DNA of 64,000 bases from Methylocystis heyeri (GTDB lineage: Bacteria > Pseudomonadota > Alphaproteobacteria > Rhizobiales > Beijerinckiaceae), in the NCBI RefSeq assembly GCF_004802635.2, contig NZ_CP046053.1:1-64000 (forward strand), written 5' to 3'. This document shows positions 33,550-42,651 of this stretch, piece by piece. The notes beneath the pieces were generated by a model that did not search any database, was not told the origin of the DNA, and was given only the letters and a program-made list of their open reading frames with translations. A program made the position numbers and the translations under genes. Positions within the stretch are counted from its first letter, which is position 1. Every line of letters starts with the position of its first letter.

Positions 33550-35499
33550 CTAGGCGGCTTTGCGCCTGTTGTTTCGACGGAGATTTACGACGCCGCCGGC
33601 GAGAACGGTCTCGATCTGATCCGACGTCAGGCCGTGTTGCGTCTCTATCGTAACCTTTGAGGATTCCACCAGGATCTCCCCACCGCTTTCAAGCTGGCGG
33701 CGCAGATCTCGGATTCGAAGCGCGTCGTCTCGCTCCAGTCGATCATAGTCGGCCGGCTCAAGGAACTGCAGCGGAAGTATTCCGTAGTTGATGAGGTTTT
33801 GCCGATGGATGCGCGCGAAGCTCTTCGCGATGACGACCCTGAGGCCGAGATAGCGCGGAGCCGCGGCGGCGTGCTCGCGGGAGGAGCCCTGCCCATAGTT
33901 TTTGCCGGCGACCACGGCATGCCCCGCCTTCTGCCCAATGGCGCGAGCGCGAGCGACATAGGTCGGATCGACGCGTTCAAATGAAAAGTCAGCAATTTTC
34001 TGGAGGTTGGAACGGTAAGGCAGCGCCCTCGCTCCAGCGGGCATAATTTCGTCGGTAGACACGTCGTCCTGCATCTTGAGAAGCACAGGCATCTGCAATT
34101 CATCAGGAAGCGGATCGAATTCTGGCAGCGACTTGATATTCGCACCCTTCACCAATGCGACCTTCTGCGCTTCGTCGATCGGAAGCGGCGGCTCAAGCAA
34201 GGAGGAGGACAAATGCGGGATCGCCGGTTGCGAGAGCCTCGGATAGGGAATGTCTAGCGTCCTCGGATCGCGGATTTTACCGACAAGAGCCGAGGCTGCG
34301 GCGGTTTCGGGTGAGCATAAAAAGACCGAGTCTTCTTCGGTTCCTGAGCGCCCCGGAAAATTGCGCGGGGTGGTGCGAAGTGAATTGCGTCCGATCGCCG
34401 GGGCCTGTCCCATGCCGATGCAGCCGTTGCATCCGGTCTGGTGAATTCGCGCGCCGGCGGCCACGAGTGCGCCAAGGCGCCCGTCATTGATCAGCATCTG
34501 TAGCACTTGCCGCGACGTCGGATTTACATCGAACGAGACGCCGGGCGGGACCGTTCTATCCCGGACAATTTCCGCAGCGATGGCGAAGTCCCGCCATCCC
34601 GGGTTGGCTGAGGAGCCGATGTAAGACTGGGCTATCTCTTCGCCTTGGACTTCTCGAACGGCGACGACCTTGCCGGGGCTCGAGGGCTTGGCGATGAGCG
34701 GTTCTAGGTTCGAGAGATTGATTTGATCGTGCTGATCATAGCCGCAGCCCATGTCCGCCGTGAGTTCGCGCCAGTCATGTCCTCTTTCCTGCGATTCCAA
34801 AAACGCACGCGTCATCTCGTCGGAAGGAAAGACGGAAGTGGTGGCGCCGAGTTCAGCGCCCATATTGGCGATCACGTGCCTGTCCATCGCCGTCAGGTTG
34901 CGCAGCCCGGCGCCATGGTATTCGATGATCTTGCCGACACCGCCGGCAACGCCGTGACGCCGCAACATCTCCAGGATGACGTCCTTGGCGCTGACCCAGT
35001 CCGGCAGAGCGCCTGTCAACTCCACGCCGAATATCGCCGGCATTGTCGTCGAATAGGGTTCACCCGCCATTGCGAGCGCGACATCCAATCCGCCGGCGCC
35101 GATCGCCAGCATGCAGAGCGAGCCCGCAGCCGGCGTATGACTGTCGGAGCCCAGTAGCGATTTACCGGGACGCCCGAAACGCTCCATATGAACGAGATGG
35201 CTGATCCCGTTGCCGGGTCGCGAATACCATATGCCGTATCTTCGGCACGCGCTTTCGAGGAAGAGGTGATCCTCTGCGTTCAGATTGTCGATTTGCAATA
35301 GGTTGTGATCGACATATTGAACGCTCACTTCGGTCTTCACTCGATCCAGCTTCATCGCTTCGAGCGATAGCATCGCGAGCGTGCCGGTCGCGTCCTGCGT
35401 GAGGGTCTGATCGATCCGCAGCGCAAGCGGCGCGCCGGCTAAGCCGCCCCCGCTCACGCGATGACATTCGATTAGCTTTTGGGTGATATTCAAGGCCAT
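33550..35499 (-). CDS. acn: Aconitate hydratase, short (mitochondrial-like) type
   Basis: Aconitase interconverts citrate and isocitrate using a 4Fe-4S cluster. This 649-residue protein shows VSVQYVDHNLLQ, GKSLLGSDSHTPAAGSL, then the cluster segment HQTGCNGCIGMGQAP and the swivel-domain motif GKNYGQGSSREHAAAAPRYLG. The length suits the compact aconitase type and is about 250 residues below AcnA/IRP. A homologous dehydratase with another substrate cannot be excluded. It is a single gene, convergent with the MDR reductase. It may duplicate a chromosomal enzyme. Confidence 0.88.
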   Translation of the reverse strand: MALNITQKLIECHRVSGGGLAGAPLALRIDQTLTQDATGTLAMLSLEAMKLDRVKTEVSVQYVDHNLLQIDNLNAEDHLFLESACRRYGIWYSRPGNGISHLVHMERFGRPGKSLLGSDSHTPAAGSLCMLAIGAGGLDVALAMAGEPYSTTMPAIFGVELTGALPDWVSAKDVILEMLRRHGVAGGVGKIIEYHGAGLRNLTAMDRHVIANMGAELGATTSVFPSDEMTRAFLESQERGHDWRELTADMGCGYDQHDQINLSNLEPLIAKPSSPGKVVAVREVQGEEIAQSYIGSSANPGWRDFAIAAEIVRDRTVPPGVSFDVNPTSRQVLQMLINDGRLGALVAAGARIHQTGCNGCIGMGQAPAIGRNSLRTTPRNFPGRSGTEEDSVFLCSPETAAASALVGKIRDPRTLDIPYPRLSQPAIPHLSSSLLEPPLPIDEAQKVALVKGANIKSLPEFDPLPDELQMPVLLKMQDDVSTDEIMPAGARALPYRSNLQKIADFSFERVDPTYVARARAIGQKAGHAVVAGKNYGQGSSREHAAAAPRYLGLRVVIAKSFARIHRQNLINYGILPLQFLEPADYDRLERDDALRIRDLRRQLESGGEILVESSKVTIETQHGLTSDQIETVLAGGVVNLRRNNRRKAA

Positions 35500-35983
35500 T
35501 GTAGGCGCTGAAACGGCCGCTTATGGGGCCTTCCTCCTCTCCTCGGGAAAACATAGAGCGATAACGCTCGATTGGCAGAGGCGATTCCGAAATTGTCGCA
35601 CACGCCGCCAGTGAAGGCGCGACTTTAGAAAGAGTTCTCACGCTCTCGCGTAAACGGCAGTGATCGCGCGGTGCGCTGCATCGACCGTTTGCCCTGTGCA
35701 TTAGCGATCCCTCGAACGCGTTCAGCATATGGTCGTGCCCGCGCAACGCACTAATTCTGGTTATCGAAGAGCTCCGCGGAGGTGCTGAGGTCACGCTTGC
35801 GCAGCTCTTGGCCGTTCCTCTTCAGCGTCGTTCCACTTCGGCGGACAGAGCGAAGGCGGCGCGGGAGGGGTGACCTGCGTCGGCGGCAAAAGTCTGTTTT
35901 AACCGTGAATGAGTTGAATTGCCGTTAGAACGGTTCGAAGCCAGTGGCGTCCGCTTACCGCCCACTTTTGCACGGAAGAGAAC
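35500..35983. other. 484-bp stretch with no gene recognised
   Basis: This lies between the divergent aconitase and DUF892 genes and should hold both promoters. One weak ECF-like pair, GAAC then 16 bases then CGTC, occurs near 35930, just before the DUF892 gene. By itself it could be chance. Confidence 0.4.
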
Positions 35984-36484
35984 ATGGCAACCGCAGAAAA
36001 TGGACTAACGGAGTGGTTTCGCGACGCCGAGGCAATGGAGAAGCAAGCTACGACAATGCTTGATGCACTCGCGAAGCGGATCGAAATATACCCAGATGTA
36101 AAAGCGCAAATTGAACGCCATCTCCAAGAAATGCGGGAACAGGCAACCGCACTGCAGGGATATTTAGAGCGGCCACGTGAAGGCGCGCCTACTTTGAAGG
36201 AATTAGTTGGGCAATCTATAGCTACGCAGCCGGATCTCAGCGGGGCGTTCGTGGGCGATAAGCTGGTCAAGCGCGCTATCACGGAGATTTCATGCTATAA
36301 TATTCTTATTGCTGCAGCCGCAGCTGTCGGAGACAGCGAGACGCGTGCAACGTGTCAGGATATTCTGTGTCAAGAAGAGGCGATGTTAAATTGGCTCAAG
36401 AATTACCTTGCTTCCTCGACAGTTGAGTATCTCAGTCCAGAAGAGACGCCCGACGGAGAAGCATCGACGCACTCCAAGCCGTAA
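35984..36484 (+). CDS. DUF892 (YciE/YciF) ferritin-like stress protein
   Basis: This 166-residue helical protein of the DUF892/YciF ferritin-like family is usually induced by stress. It has the family's paired helices (WFRDAEAMEKQATTMLDALAKRIE, then HLQEMREQATALQGYLERP) and a later acidic helix pair (ITEISCYNILIAAAAAVGD, then CQDILCQEEAMLNWLKNYL). It probably binds a di-metal centre. Its DNA is visibly less GC-rich than its neighbours, hinting at separate acquisition. It stands alone. Confidence 0.78.
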   Translation: MATAENGLTEWFRDAEAMEKQATTMLDALAKRIEIYPDVKAQIERHLQEMREQATALQGYLERPREGAPTLKELVGQSIATQPDLSGAFVGDKLVKRAITEISCYNILIAAAAAVGDSETRATCQDILCQEEAMLNWLKNYLASSTVEYLSPEETPDGEASTHSKP

Positions 36485-36631
36485 AGACAACGAGGTAGGT
36501 CCAGCCTCTCTCTTCGATCACGAGCCCCGCAAGAGCGAAATCGCCGTGCAGCGTCATTGTCTTTCTGGCAGGTGTCGGTGGGGCGAATTTTCACCTACGC
36601 CGATCCTGGACCCCATGGCTACGAACGGCCG

Positions 36632-37000
36632 TCACCGCGGCGCGGTCATCAATTCGAGAACATGACCGTCCGGGTTCTTGAAATATACTCCGCGACCGCC
36701 ATTCCAGTCATTGAGCATGCCGTCGTCGATGTTCCAAGGGGCGCTTCCATAAGCGACTCCGGCATCCTGGACGCGGTGAAGGATGGCGTCAAATTCAGCG
36801 TCGCTGACATGAAACGCGTAGTGGCAGCTTTGGAATGACGCACTGTCGTCGAATAGGAACGTCAGCGTGCTGTTCACGCGCACCGGCGCGAAATGATCAC
36901 TCCCTCCCTCAAAATCGAGACCGAAAATCTGTGCGAATAGGCGCGCCGCAGCTTCTTTGTTGCGAGCCGGCACGATGGTGTGGTTCAAGGTGATCGTCAT
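36632..37000 (-). CDS. VOC-family (glyoxalase-like) protein
   Basis: This 122-residue protein is a single vicinal-oxygen-chelate domain with the usual start MTITLNHTIVPARNKEAAARLFAQIF and the closing RGVYFKNPDGHVLELM, including the metal-binding glutamate. Family members include glyoxalases, dioxygenases and antibiotic-binding proteins; the specific job is unknown. It is coupled to the preceding small gene by an ATGA overlap at 36997-37000. Confidence 0.82.
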   Translation of the reverse strand: MTITLNHTIVPARNKEAAARLFAQIFGLDFEGGSDHFAPVRVNSTLTFLFDDSASFQSCHYAFHVSDAEFDAILHRVQDAGVAYGSAPWNIDDGMLNDWNGGRGVYFKNPDGHVLELMTAPR

Positions 37001-37257
37001 TGTGCGCCGAGCTTTCTGATTTTGCTGTTGGCCTGTTCGCTCATTAGCCGAAAATAATGCTCTGCGTGTTGGTAACAGTTCTCCATTTCGGTCGCATCTC
37101 CCGTAAATCCAGCGGCGCGTGCGAGGGCCATATAGCGTTCGTAACTTCCTTGGGGATCGGTAAGCCGACCGCCTACGTCTCTGGTTAATTTCTTCTCCGA
37201 CCCTTTGGAGCGGACGGAAAATGGTCCGATGGTAGGGCTGTGTCTATGAGTTCTCAT
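36997..37257 (-). CDS. Small DUF4167-like protein
   Basis: This 86-residue basic protein contains DPQGSYERYMALARAAGFTGDATEMENCYQHAEHYFRLM across residues 34-72. That resembles the conserved core of alphaproteobacterial DUF4167 proteins, which are usually much longer and may bind RNA. Only the core is present, so this is a short form or a remnant kept by coupling to the VOC gene. The function is unknown. Confidence 0.6.
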   Translation of the reverse strand: MRTHRHSPTIGPFSVRSKGSEKKLTRDVGGRLTDPQGSYERYMALARAAGFTGDATEMENCYQHAEHYFRLMSEQANSKIRKLGAQ

Positions 37258-37292
37258 AGTTCTCCTTCTGCCATAGGGCTGCGTGGAGCTTC

Positions 37293-37661
37293 CTATTTAT
37301 TCCGGTCGGCGACCGAAGCGCGCGTGCTATCGAACAACCGGTCGATCTTAACGGCCATGATGAAGTCGTTCTCATGCAGGCCCTTGATCTTCTTGGTTTG
37401 CAAGGACACTTTTGCGTAGCCCCAACCGAAGCAGATTTCGGGGTGATGACGCTCGGCCTCGGCGAGTTCGCCGACCCCTTCGACGAAGTTCAAGGCTTCG
37501 CGAAAATTCGTGAAGTGGAATTTTCTCTCGATGCGATGCCCATCGTCGGGCAATTCCCAATCTTTGCAATTCGCTCGAAGAGCCTCGGCTTCTTCGCGCT
37601 CGAGCGGCGGAATGCCGCCGCGGCAGGGTGTGCAAGTCTTGTCCGCCAGAGCAGTCGTCAT
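37293..37661 (-). CDS. phhB: Pterin-4a-carbinolamine dehydratase
   Basis: This 122-residue enzyme recycles tetrahydropterin after aromatic amino acid hydroxylation. It has the PCD fold signature: [39 protein letters not shown], with the active-site His-His pair. ATG 37661 overlaps the nuoD stop as ATGA and has GGGGAG upstream, so I reject the longer frame from 37787. No phenylalanine hydroxylase gene is seen in the window. Coupling to nuoD is unexpected. Confidence 0.87.
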   Translation of the reverse strand: MTTALADKTCTPCRGGIPPLEREEAEALRANCKDWELPDDGHRIERKFHFTNFREALNFVEGVGELAEAERHHPEICFGWGYAKVSLQTKKIKGLHENDFIMAVKIDRLFDSTRASVADRNK

Positions 37662-38848
37662 CGATCGATCTCCCCGAAGACAATGTCGAGCGAACCGACG
37701 ATCGCCGCCACGTCGGCGAGCATATGGCCTCGCGTAAGGTAGTCCGTTGCAGCAAGGTGGGCGAAGGACGGCGCTCTGATCTTGCACCTGTATGGCTTGT
37801 TGGTCCCGTCAGAGACGAGATAGACGCCGAATTCCCCCTTGGGCGCTTCGACCGCGGCATAGACCTCGCCCGCGGGCACGCGGAAGCCCTCGGTGTACAG
37901 CTTGAACTGTTCGATCATCGCTTCCATCGAGCGTTTCATTTCGGCGCGCTTCGGCGGCGTGATTTTGTGATTATCCACCGCGATTGGTCCCTTGCCTTCT
38001 GTCGACGCCAACTTGTCCAGGCATTGCTTCATGATGTGCGTCGACTGTCGCATCTCCTCCATGCGGATGCAGTAGCGGTCGTAACAATCGCCGTGTTTCG
38101 AGACAGGAATGTCGAAGTCCAATTCCTCATAGCATTCGTAAGGCTGCGCTTTACGCAAATCCCACGCGGCGCCGCAGCTCCGGACGAACACGCCGGAAAA
38201 ACCCAGCGCCCATGCGTCTTCGAGCCTTACGACGCCGATGTCCACGTTCCGCTGCTTGAAGATGCGATTGTCGGTGAGCAAGGTTTCGAGATCGTCGCAG
38301 ACTTTCGAGAAGGGATTGCAGAATGAGTGGATATCTTCGAGAAGCTGTTCGGGCAAATCCTGGTGCACGCCGCCAACGCGAAAATAATTGGCGTGCATGC
38401 GCGCGCCCGAGGCGCGCTCATAGAACACCATCAGCTTCTCGCGCTCTTCGAAGCCCCATAAATTCGGGGTGAGCGCGCCGATGTCCGACGCTTGAGTGGT
38501 GATATTGAGCAGATGCGAAAGAAGCCGGCCGATCTCGCAAAAGAGCACGCGGATGAGCTGCGCTCGCTTTGGAAGTCGGAGGCCAAGCAGTTTCTCCGCC
38601 GCGAGACAGAAGGCGTGCTCTTGATTCATCGGCGCCACATAATCCAACCGGTCGAAATAAGGTAGCGCTTGCAGGTAGGTCTTGTTTTCGATGAGTTTCT
38701 CCGTGCCGCGATGCAAAAAACCGATATGGGGATCGACGCGAGTCACCACCTCGCCGTCTAGTTCGAGCACGAGTCGGAGCACACCGTGAGCAGCCGGATG
38801 CACTGGTCCGAAATTTATCGTGAAGGCGCGTTCCGATGTGAGACTCAT
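37658..38848 (-). CDS. nuoD: NADH-quinone oxidoreductase subunit D (isolated)
   Basis: NuoD is the 49-kDa subunit of respiratory complex I and helps form the quinone site. The 396-residue protein is full length with family motifs: [55 protein letters not shown] and the closing [20 protein letters not shown] use ATG 38848; the open frame extends 42 codons further upstream without family similarity. No other nuo gene is in the window, so it could only act as an alternative subunit for a complex encoded elsewhere. Confidence 0.9.
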   Translation of the reverse strand: MSLTSERAFTINFGPVHPAAHGVLRLVLELDGEVVTRVDPHIGFLHRGTEKLIENKTYLQALPYFDRLDYVAPMNQEHAFCLAAEKLLGLRLPKRAQLIRVLFCEIGRLLSHLLNITTQASDIGALTPNLWGFEEREKLMVFYERASGARMHANYFRVGGVHQDLPEQLLEDIHSFCNPFSKVCDDLETLLTDNRIFKQRNVDIGVVRLEDAWALGFSGVFVRSCGAAWDLRKAQPYECYEELDFDIPVSKHGDCYDRYCIRMEEMRQSTHIMKQCLDKLASTEGKGPIAVDNHKITPPKRAEMKRSMEAMIEQFKLYTEGFRVPAGEVYAAVEAPKGEFGVYLVSDGTNKPYRCKIRAPSFAHLAATDYLTRGHMLADVAAIVGSLDIVFGEIDR

Positions 38849-39429
38849 GATGAGACGCCTGTGTGATCTGCTGGGACAACTCCATGAAAAAAGAACTGAA
38901 GGTTCCTTCGGGTTCAGCATCGAGAAACTCGATGAGCGCCGGCGCCGCTTATGATGGTTCGAATATCTGGACACCGGGCAGAGCAGCTGGCGCTAGCAGG
39001 AGGTTAGACTTGAACGGAACTCCTGCTCTGCTCGAGCAGTCGCTAAAAATCCGGCTTCGCGGGCGCTGATTTTCAAACGCTAGTTCAGGACCGGCGGCGA
39101 ACTGAAAAATGGGATCGCAGATGGGGAAGTTCAACGCCTCTGTAGCTTCCCCGATCACCCAAACATGAAAAAACATGGAAAGAGTGCGTGTTTTGCTGAC
39201 GGCGATCGTTGCCGGGCGAGCAACCTCTCCTAGCTAAGCCTCATGCTGTGGAGAATGAGGCCGGCCTTCGTGTCTGTCCTGAAGCCCTTCGAGAAGGGGC
39301 GCAACATCTTTCGATCGCAATGCGCGCTCGAAGTCGTCCCAACAAGTAGTGGTTGGGTCGATCACTCTTTTGCGCCGTCGAAGGTGGCACTCGACCCCAC
39401 TTACCCTCTACCTTGATAGGAGCTGGAAA
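38849..39429. other. 581-bp stretch with no gene recognised
   Basis: Between the divergent nuoD and PRC-barrel genes I find no credible coding frame. A short hairpin with arms CATCGAG and CTCGATG lies at 38918-38934. Promoters for both genes are expected here. Confidence 0.4.
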
Positions 39430-39807
39430 ATGGCTACCGCCACTGCCCATCCCAAGTTCAATCTGATCTCAAGCGAACACGTCGTGGGCGCCAAAATTTA
39501 TGATCCGGGCGGCAAAGAGATCGGCGAAATCGATCACCTGATGATCGATAAGATCTCGGGTCATGCTCGTTACGCCGTAGTAAACTTTTGCGGCTTCATG
39601 TGCCTCCGCCCCGGCCACCATCCGCTGCCATGGAGCTCTCTCAAATACGACAGGGAACGTGAAGGCTACCTCGCGAACGTCACGGAACAGCTCCTCGAGG
39701 CTGCTCCCGATTTCAGCGACGATAGCTGGATGGATCGGGAATGGGAGATGCGGGTGCATCGGCACTACGCGGCGCACCCCTATTGGGAGGAAAGTGCAAC
39801 GCTATAG
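39430..39807 (+). CDS. PRC-barrel domain protein
   Basis: This 125-residue cytoplasmic protein has a PRC-barrel beta domain (FNLISSEHVVGAKIYDPGGKEIGEIDHLMIDKISG, then ARYAVVNFCGF). ATG 39430 follows AGGAG; the frame extends upstream without similarity. PRC-barrel proteins of this type are common stress-associated proteins in Rhizobiales; the molecular role is unknown. The gene stands alone. Confidence 0.8.
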   Translation: MATATAHPKFNLISSEHVVGAKIYDPGGKEIGEIDHLMIDKISGHARYAVVNFCGFMCLRPGHHPLPWSSLKYDREREGYLANVTEQLLEAAPDFSDDSWMDREWEMRVHRHYAAHPYWEESATL

Positions 39808-40259
39808 GCGCACCGGAAGCCTGTTTGGACGTAATTCAAGCGATGCGACGCTGGGAACGGGCTGGGGGACCGCTGACCGCCGGGAGGCGCGCCGGGCGGC
39901 AGTGTGGCCGGGAGCAGACCAACGGGCGACGACGAAGCTGAACGCACGCAGCGCCGGGCGGCAGGAACGCATAGCGTTCATGACGATCTCTCGTTGGCAA
40001 TTTATCGTCGCGTTTCCGGACTCCCTCATTTTTTCGCGTCAAAGGCCCAGGCGCTCAAGGCATCTTCTAACCAATGTGTTTGAGGAAACGATCGGCGACC
40101 TGAGACATCGTCATCTTCGTTGCGCCGATGAATTGATTTTCGGAGCAGCTCCGTCGCCGACGGCATATTGTGTTGCGGCGCATTGGGTCGGACCGGAAGA
40201 AGGCAAGGCGACATGAATTGAAAAGAGAGTGGGTTTGAATTGGTCTGGAGCAGCAACAT
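39808..40259. other. 452-bp stretch with no gene recognised
   Basis: No reading frame here has family similarity or a good ribosome site. It separates the PRC-barrel gene from the second DUF6522 gene. I find no copy of the GGAAC-N16-CATCTA promoter ahead of that gene. Confidence 0.4.
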
Positions 40260-40601
40260 ATGACCGCAGATGCCGTAAAGCCATATTCGTCGCTTCTGGG
40301 CGAAGCTTCCGCTACGACGATCGCGTTCGAGGATGATGCGGTTCAGGTTCCCGCCGCAGTGATCGCATATGGGTTCGATCTTGAAACGCCGATGGTTCAA
40401 TCACTGATGCGCAGCGGGGAACTGACGAGCCTCTGTGAGAAGGGCGAGAACGAGGATGTGGGACGATACCGGCTGACGTTTTTCTATAAGAATCGGCGCT
40501 TTCAATTGATTGTCAACTCGACCGGCAAGATCCTCCAGCGATCTGTAATCGATTTCGGTGATCGGGAATTGCCGGCCGCCTTGCACAAGCCCGGAATCTA
40601 G
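40260..40601 (+). CDS. DUF6522-family small protein (copy 2)
   Basis: This 113-residue protein is a clear paralogue of the product of 10173-10505. Shared blocks are IAFEDDAVQVPA, LTSLCEKGE, GRYRLTFFYKNRRFQLIV, then QRSVIDFG and LHKPG. The family is DUF6522 with unknown function and no membrane segment or signal peptide. It stands alone, unlike copy 1, which sits next to ECF-type promoters. Confidence 0.75.
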   Translation: MTADAVKPYSSLLGEASATTIAFEDDAVQVPAAVIAYGFDLETPMVQSLMRSGELTSLCEKGENEDVGRYRLTFFYKNRRFQLIVNSTGKILQRSVIDFGDRELPAALHKPGI

Positions 40602-41044
40602 AATGTGACCAAGGCTCGAAGAGCCCCGGCTTCGCTCTGGGGTCACTATGGAACCGTCCTTTGCAAAGATACTACTGCGGTGGTGGCGTTCAAACCAGTT
40701 ATGCTCATTGAACAACTGGCCGTCGTTGATATCGCTTCCGGCAAAGCAGCAACGGCTTGATTGAAAACGCGCGCCGTCGGAGACAGTTCTGAGTTGGCCG
40801 CTGCACGAAATCAGAACGCCTCAAGGTTTGTGAGTCAATTGCGCGTTCTCCCCTGTCGGCGGATTTCGCGATGAACGCTTTTATCGGCTGTGCGCACGAG
40901 ACACGCGCAATCGCTCCCCTATCTGACATCATTGCGGCGTCGCGGACGTGACGAACGGGAGCGGCGCCGGTAGAGGCGATCACGAGGGCGGCAACTTCTG
41001 TTCTCGCCTGACGGTTGATTCCGCTAAAACTCCGTGAGGCCGCG
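40602..41044. other. 443-bp stretch with no gene recognised
   Basis: No credible coding frame or terminator was found between the DUF6522 gene and the NDUFA9-like gene. The promoter of the latter is expected near its right end. Confidence 0.4.
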
Positions 41045-42025
41045 GTGAACGATAATCAAACGCGAAAAGGGCTGGTGACAGTATTTGGCGGATCCGGCTT
41101 TATCGGGCGACATGTCGTGCGCGCGCTAGCGCGTAACGGGTGGTGCGTCCGCGTGGCGTGCCGACGCCCTGATCGCGCCTTCGATCTGCGGTCACTCGGC
41201 GAGCCGGGCCAAATTGATGTGGTTCAGGCTAATTTGCGGTCTCCGCAGTCGATCGCAGCCGCGCTAGAAGGCGCGGACGCCGCAATCAATCTCGTCGGCA
41301 TCCTGATCGAAAGTAACGATCAGACATTTGCCGATATTCAGTCGCAGGGAGCGCGCACGGTAGCCGAAGCGGTTAAAGAAGCCGGCATTACGCGTTTCGT
41401 TCACATATCGGCGATCGGCGCACGTATAAACTCTCCTTCCGCTTACGCCCGCAGCAAGGCCGAGGGCGAGGCCGCGGTGCACGAACTGGCGCCCCACGCC
41501 GTCATTTTTCGCCCGTCGATCGTGTTTGGCCCAGAGGATGATTTCTTCAACCGGTTCGCAGCCATGGCCCGGCTCATGCCGATTCTGCCGCTCGTCGGCG
41601 CAAGCACACGATTCCAACCCGTTTTCGTGGATGACATCGCACAGGCCGCGGCTCTCGCCCTCGACGGCAAGGCGACCCCCGGAGCAATCTACGAGCTGGG
41701 TGGACCCGAGGTGAAGACCTTTCGTGAACTCGTTCAGTATGTTTGCGACGTTACACGCCGGCACCGGTATTTGGTCCCGCTCTCGTTCGAAATGGGGAAG
41801 CTCATGGCGAGCACCACACAAATTGCCGGCAAGCTGTCCCTCGGACTGTTCCCGAAATTGCTATCCATGACGACCGATCAGGTTGAATTGCTCCGCCGTG
41901 ACAACGTCGTTTCGGATGAGGCGAAAGCGAGCGGAGCGACGCTGGAAGGACTGGGAATCATGCCGCAGCTAATTGCAGCCGTCGTCCCCGCCTATCTCTA
42001 TCACCGCCGCAAGGTCGGCCAGTAG
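41045..42025 (+). CDS. NDUFA9-like NAD(P)H-binding protein
   Basis: This protein of about 326 residues is of the atypical SDR/NmrA type, close to the complex I accessory subunit NDUFA9. It starts with GLVTVFGGSGFIGRHVVRALARNGW (NADPH motif) and continues with VDVVQANLRSPQSI-like, AINLVGIL, FVHISAIGA and FRPSIVFGPEDDFFNRFA, all family hallmarks. I prefer GTG 41045; the frame is open from a TTG at 41015. It may support complex I assembly or quinone biosynthesis. With nuoD 2 kb away and ETF-QO next, this area is rich in respiratory genes. Confidence 0.82.
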   Translation: MNDNQTRKGLVTVFGGSGFIGRHVVRALARNGWCVRVACRRPDRAFDLRSLGEPGQIDVVQANLRSPQSIAAALEGADAAINLVGILIESNDQTFADIQSQGARTVAEAVKEAGITRFVHISAIGARINSPSAYARSKAEGEAAVHELAPHAVIFRPSIVFGPEDDFFNRFAAMARLMPILPLVGASTRFQPVFVDDIAQAAALALDGKATPGAIYELGGPEVKTFRELVQYVCDVTRRHRYLVPLSFEMGKLMASTTQIAGKLSLGLFPKLLSMTTDQVELLRRDNVVSDEAKASGATLEGLGIMPQLIAAVVPAYLYHRRKVGQ

Positions 42026-42153
42026 CGATCGCGGCGCCTCGATTGATCTTGAAGTCTCAACCCAGGTCGTGGCTGGCATTGTTGCTCGGCGCCGAAACTT
42101 ATTCCACGACAGGAATCGAAAGAGTTTGCCCGGGGTTTGAACACGTTTCCTTG

Positions 42154-42530
42154 TCACCGCCGATAGATGCCGACCAAAGTCGCCTCCTGCAGTGCGAATT
42201 TGCGCACCTCTTGTTCAACTTCTTCGTAAGAAGGATGGGTTCGAAATGGAAGGTCTGCGCGTGGAAGTGCGAGCAGGCGAAAATGGTAATGATGAACTCC
42301 TTGTCGATCGGGGGGACATGGCCCGCAATGTCCAAGCGGTCTGGAATCGTTAATTGCCTGTTTGAAATTGTCATGGGTTTTCGGTTGCCCTGCGCCTTCG
42401 ACAAGACCGGTTCAATCGACAGGAATGTTGTGGGCAGCCCAATGATCCAGGCGCCCGCAGGCGCGTCGGGATCGTCGCGTATCAAGGCGAAATTCTGGGT
42501 TCGCGCGAGTGCATCAAAGCATTGCAAAGC
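42154..42530 (-). pseudogene. Decayed PEBP/YbhB family gene
   Basis: Read on the minus strand, one frame gives NFALIRDDPDAPAGAW, the N-terminal ligand-site motif of phosphatidylethanolamine-binding proteins. A second frame gives GPCPPDRQGVHHYHFRLLAL and ends EATLVGIYRR at stop 42154, the family's C-terminal half. The halves are in different frames, and the first 40 or so codons are missing. The gene is therefore frameshifted and truncated. Confidence 0.75.
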
Positions 42531-42651
42531 TGGCGATCGCGTGCAGGAATCGCGACTGTGGCGATGGATAGGCGAAAATCGGCTCGCGCGCGCCGACGCG
42601 CCGTCGGCGGGGAGCAAAAGCGTGTTGTTCACGGGGAGAAGGAGCTTGTCT

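Noticed and set aside
35930-35960. GAAC-N16-CGTC before the DUF892 gene as another ECF promoter
   Set aside because: It differs from the four strong sites in both boxes and could be chance.
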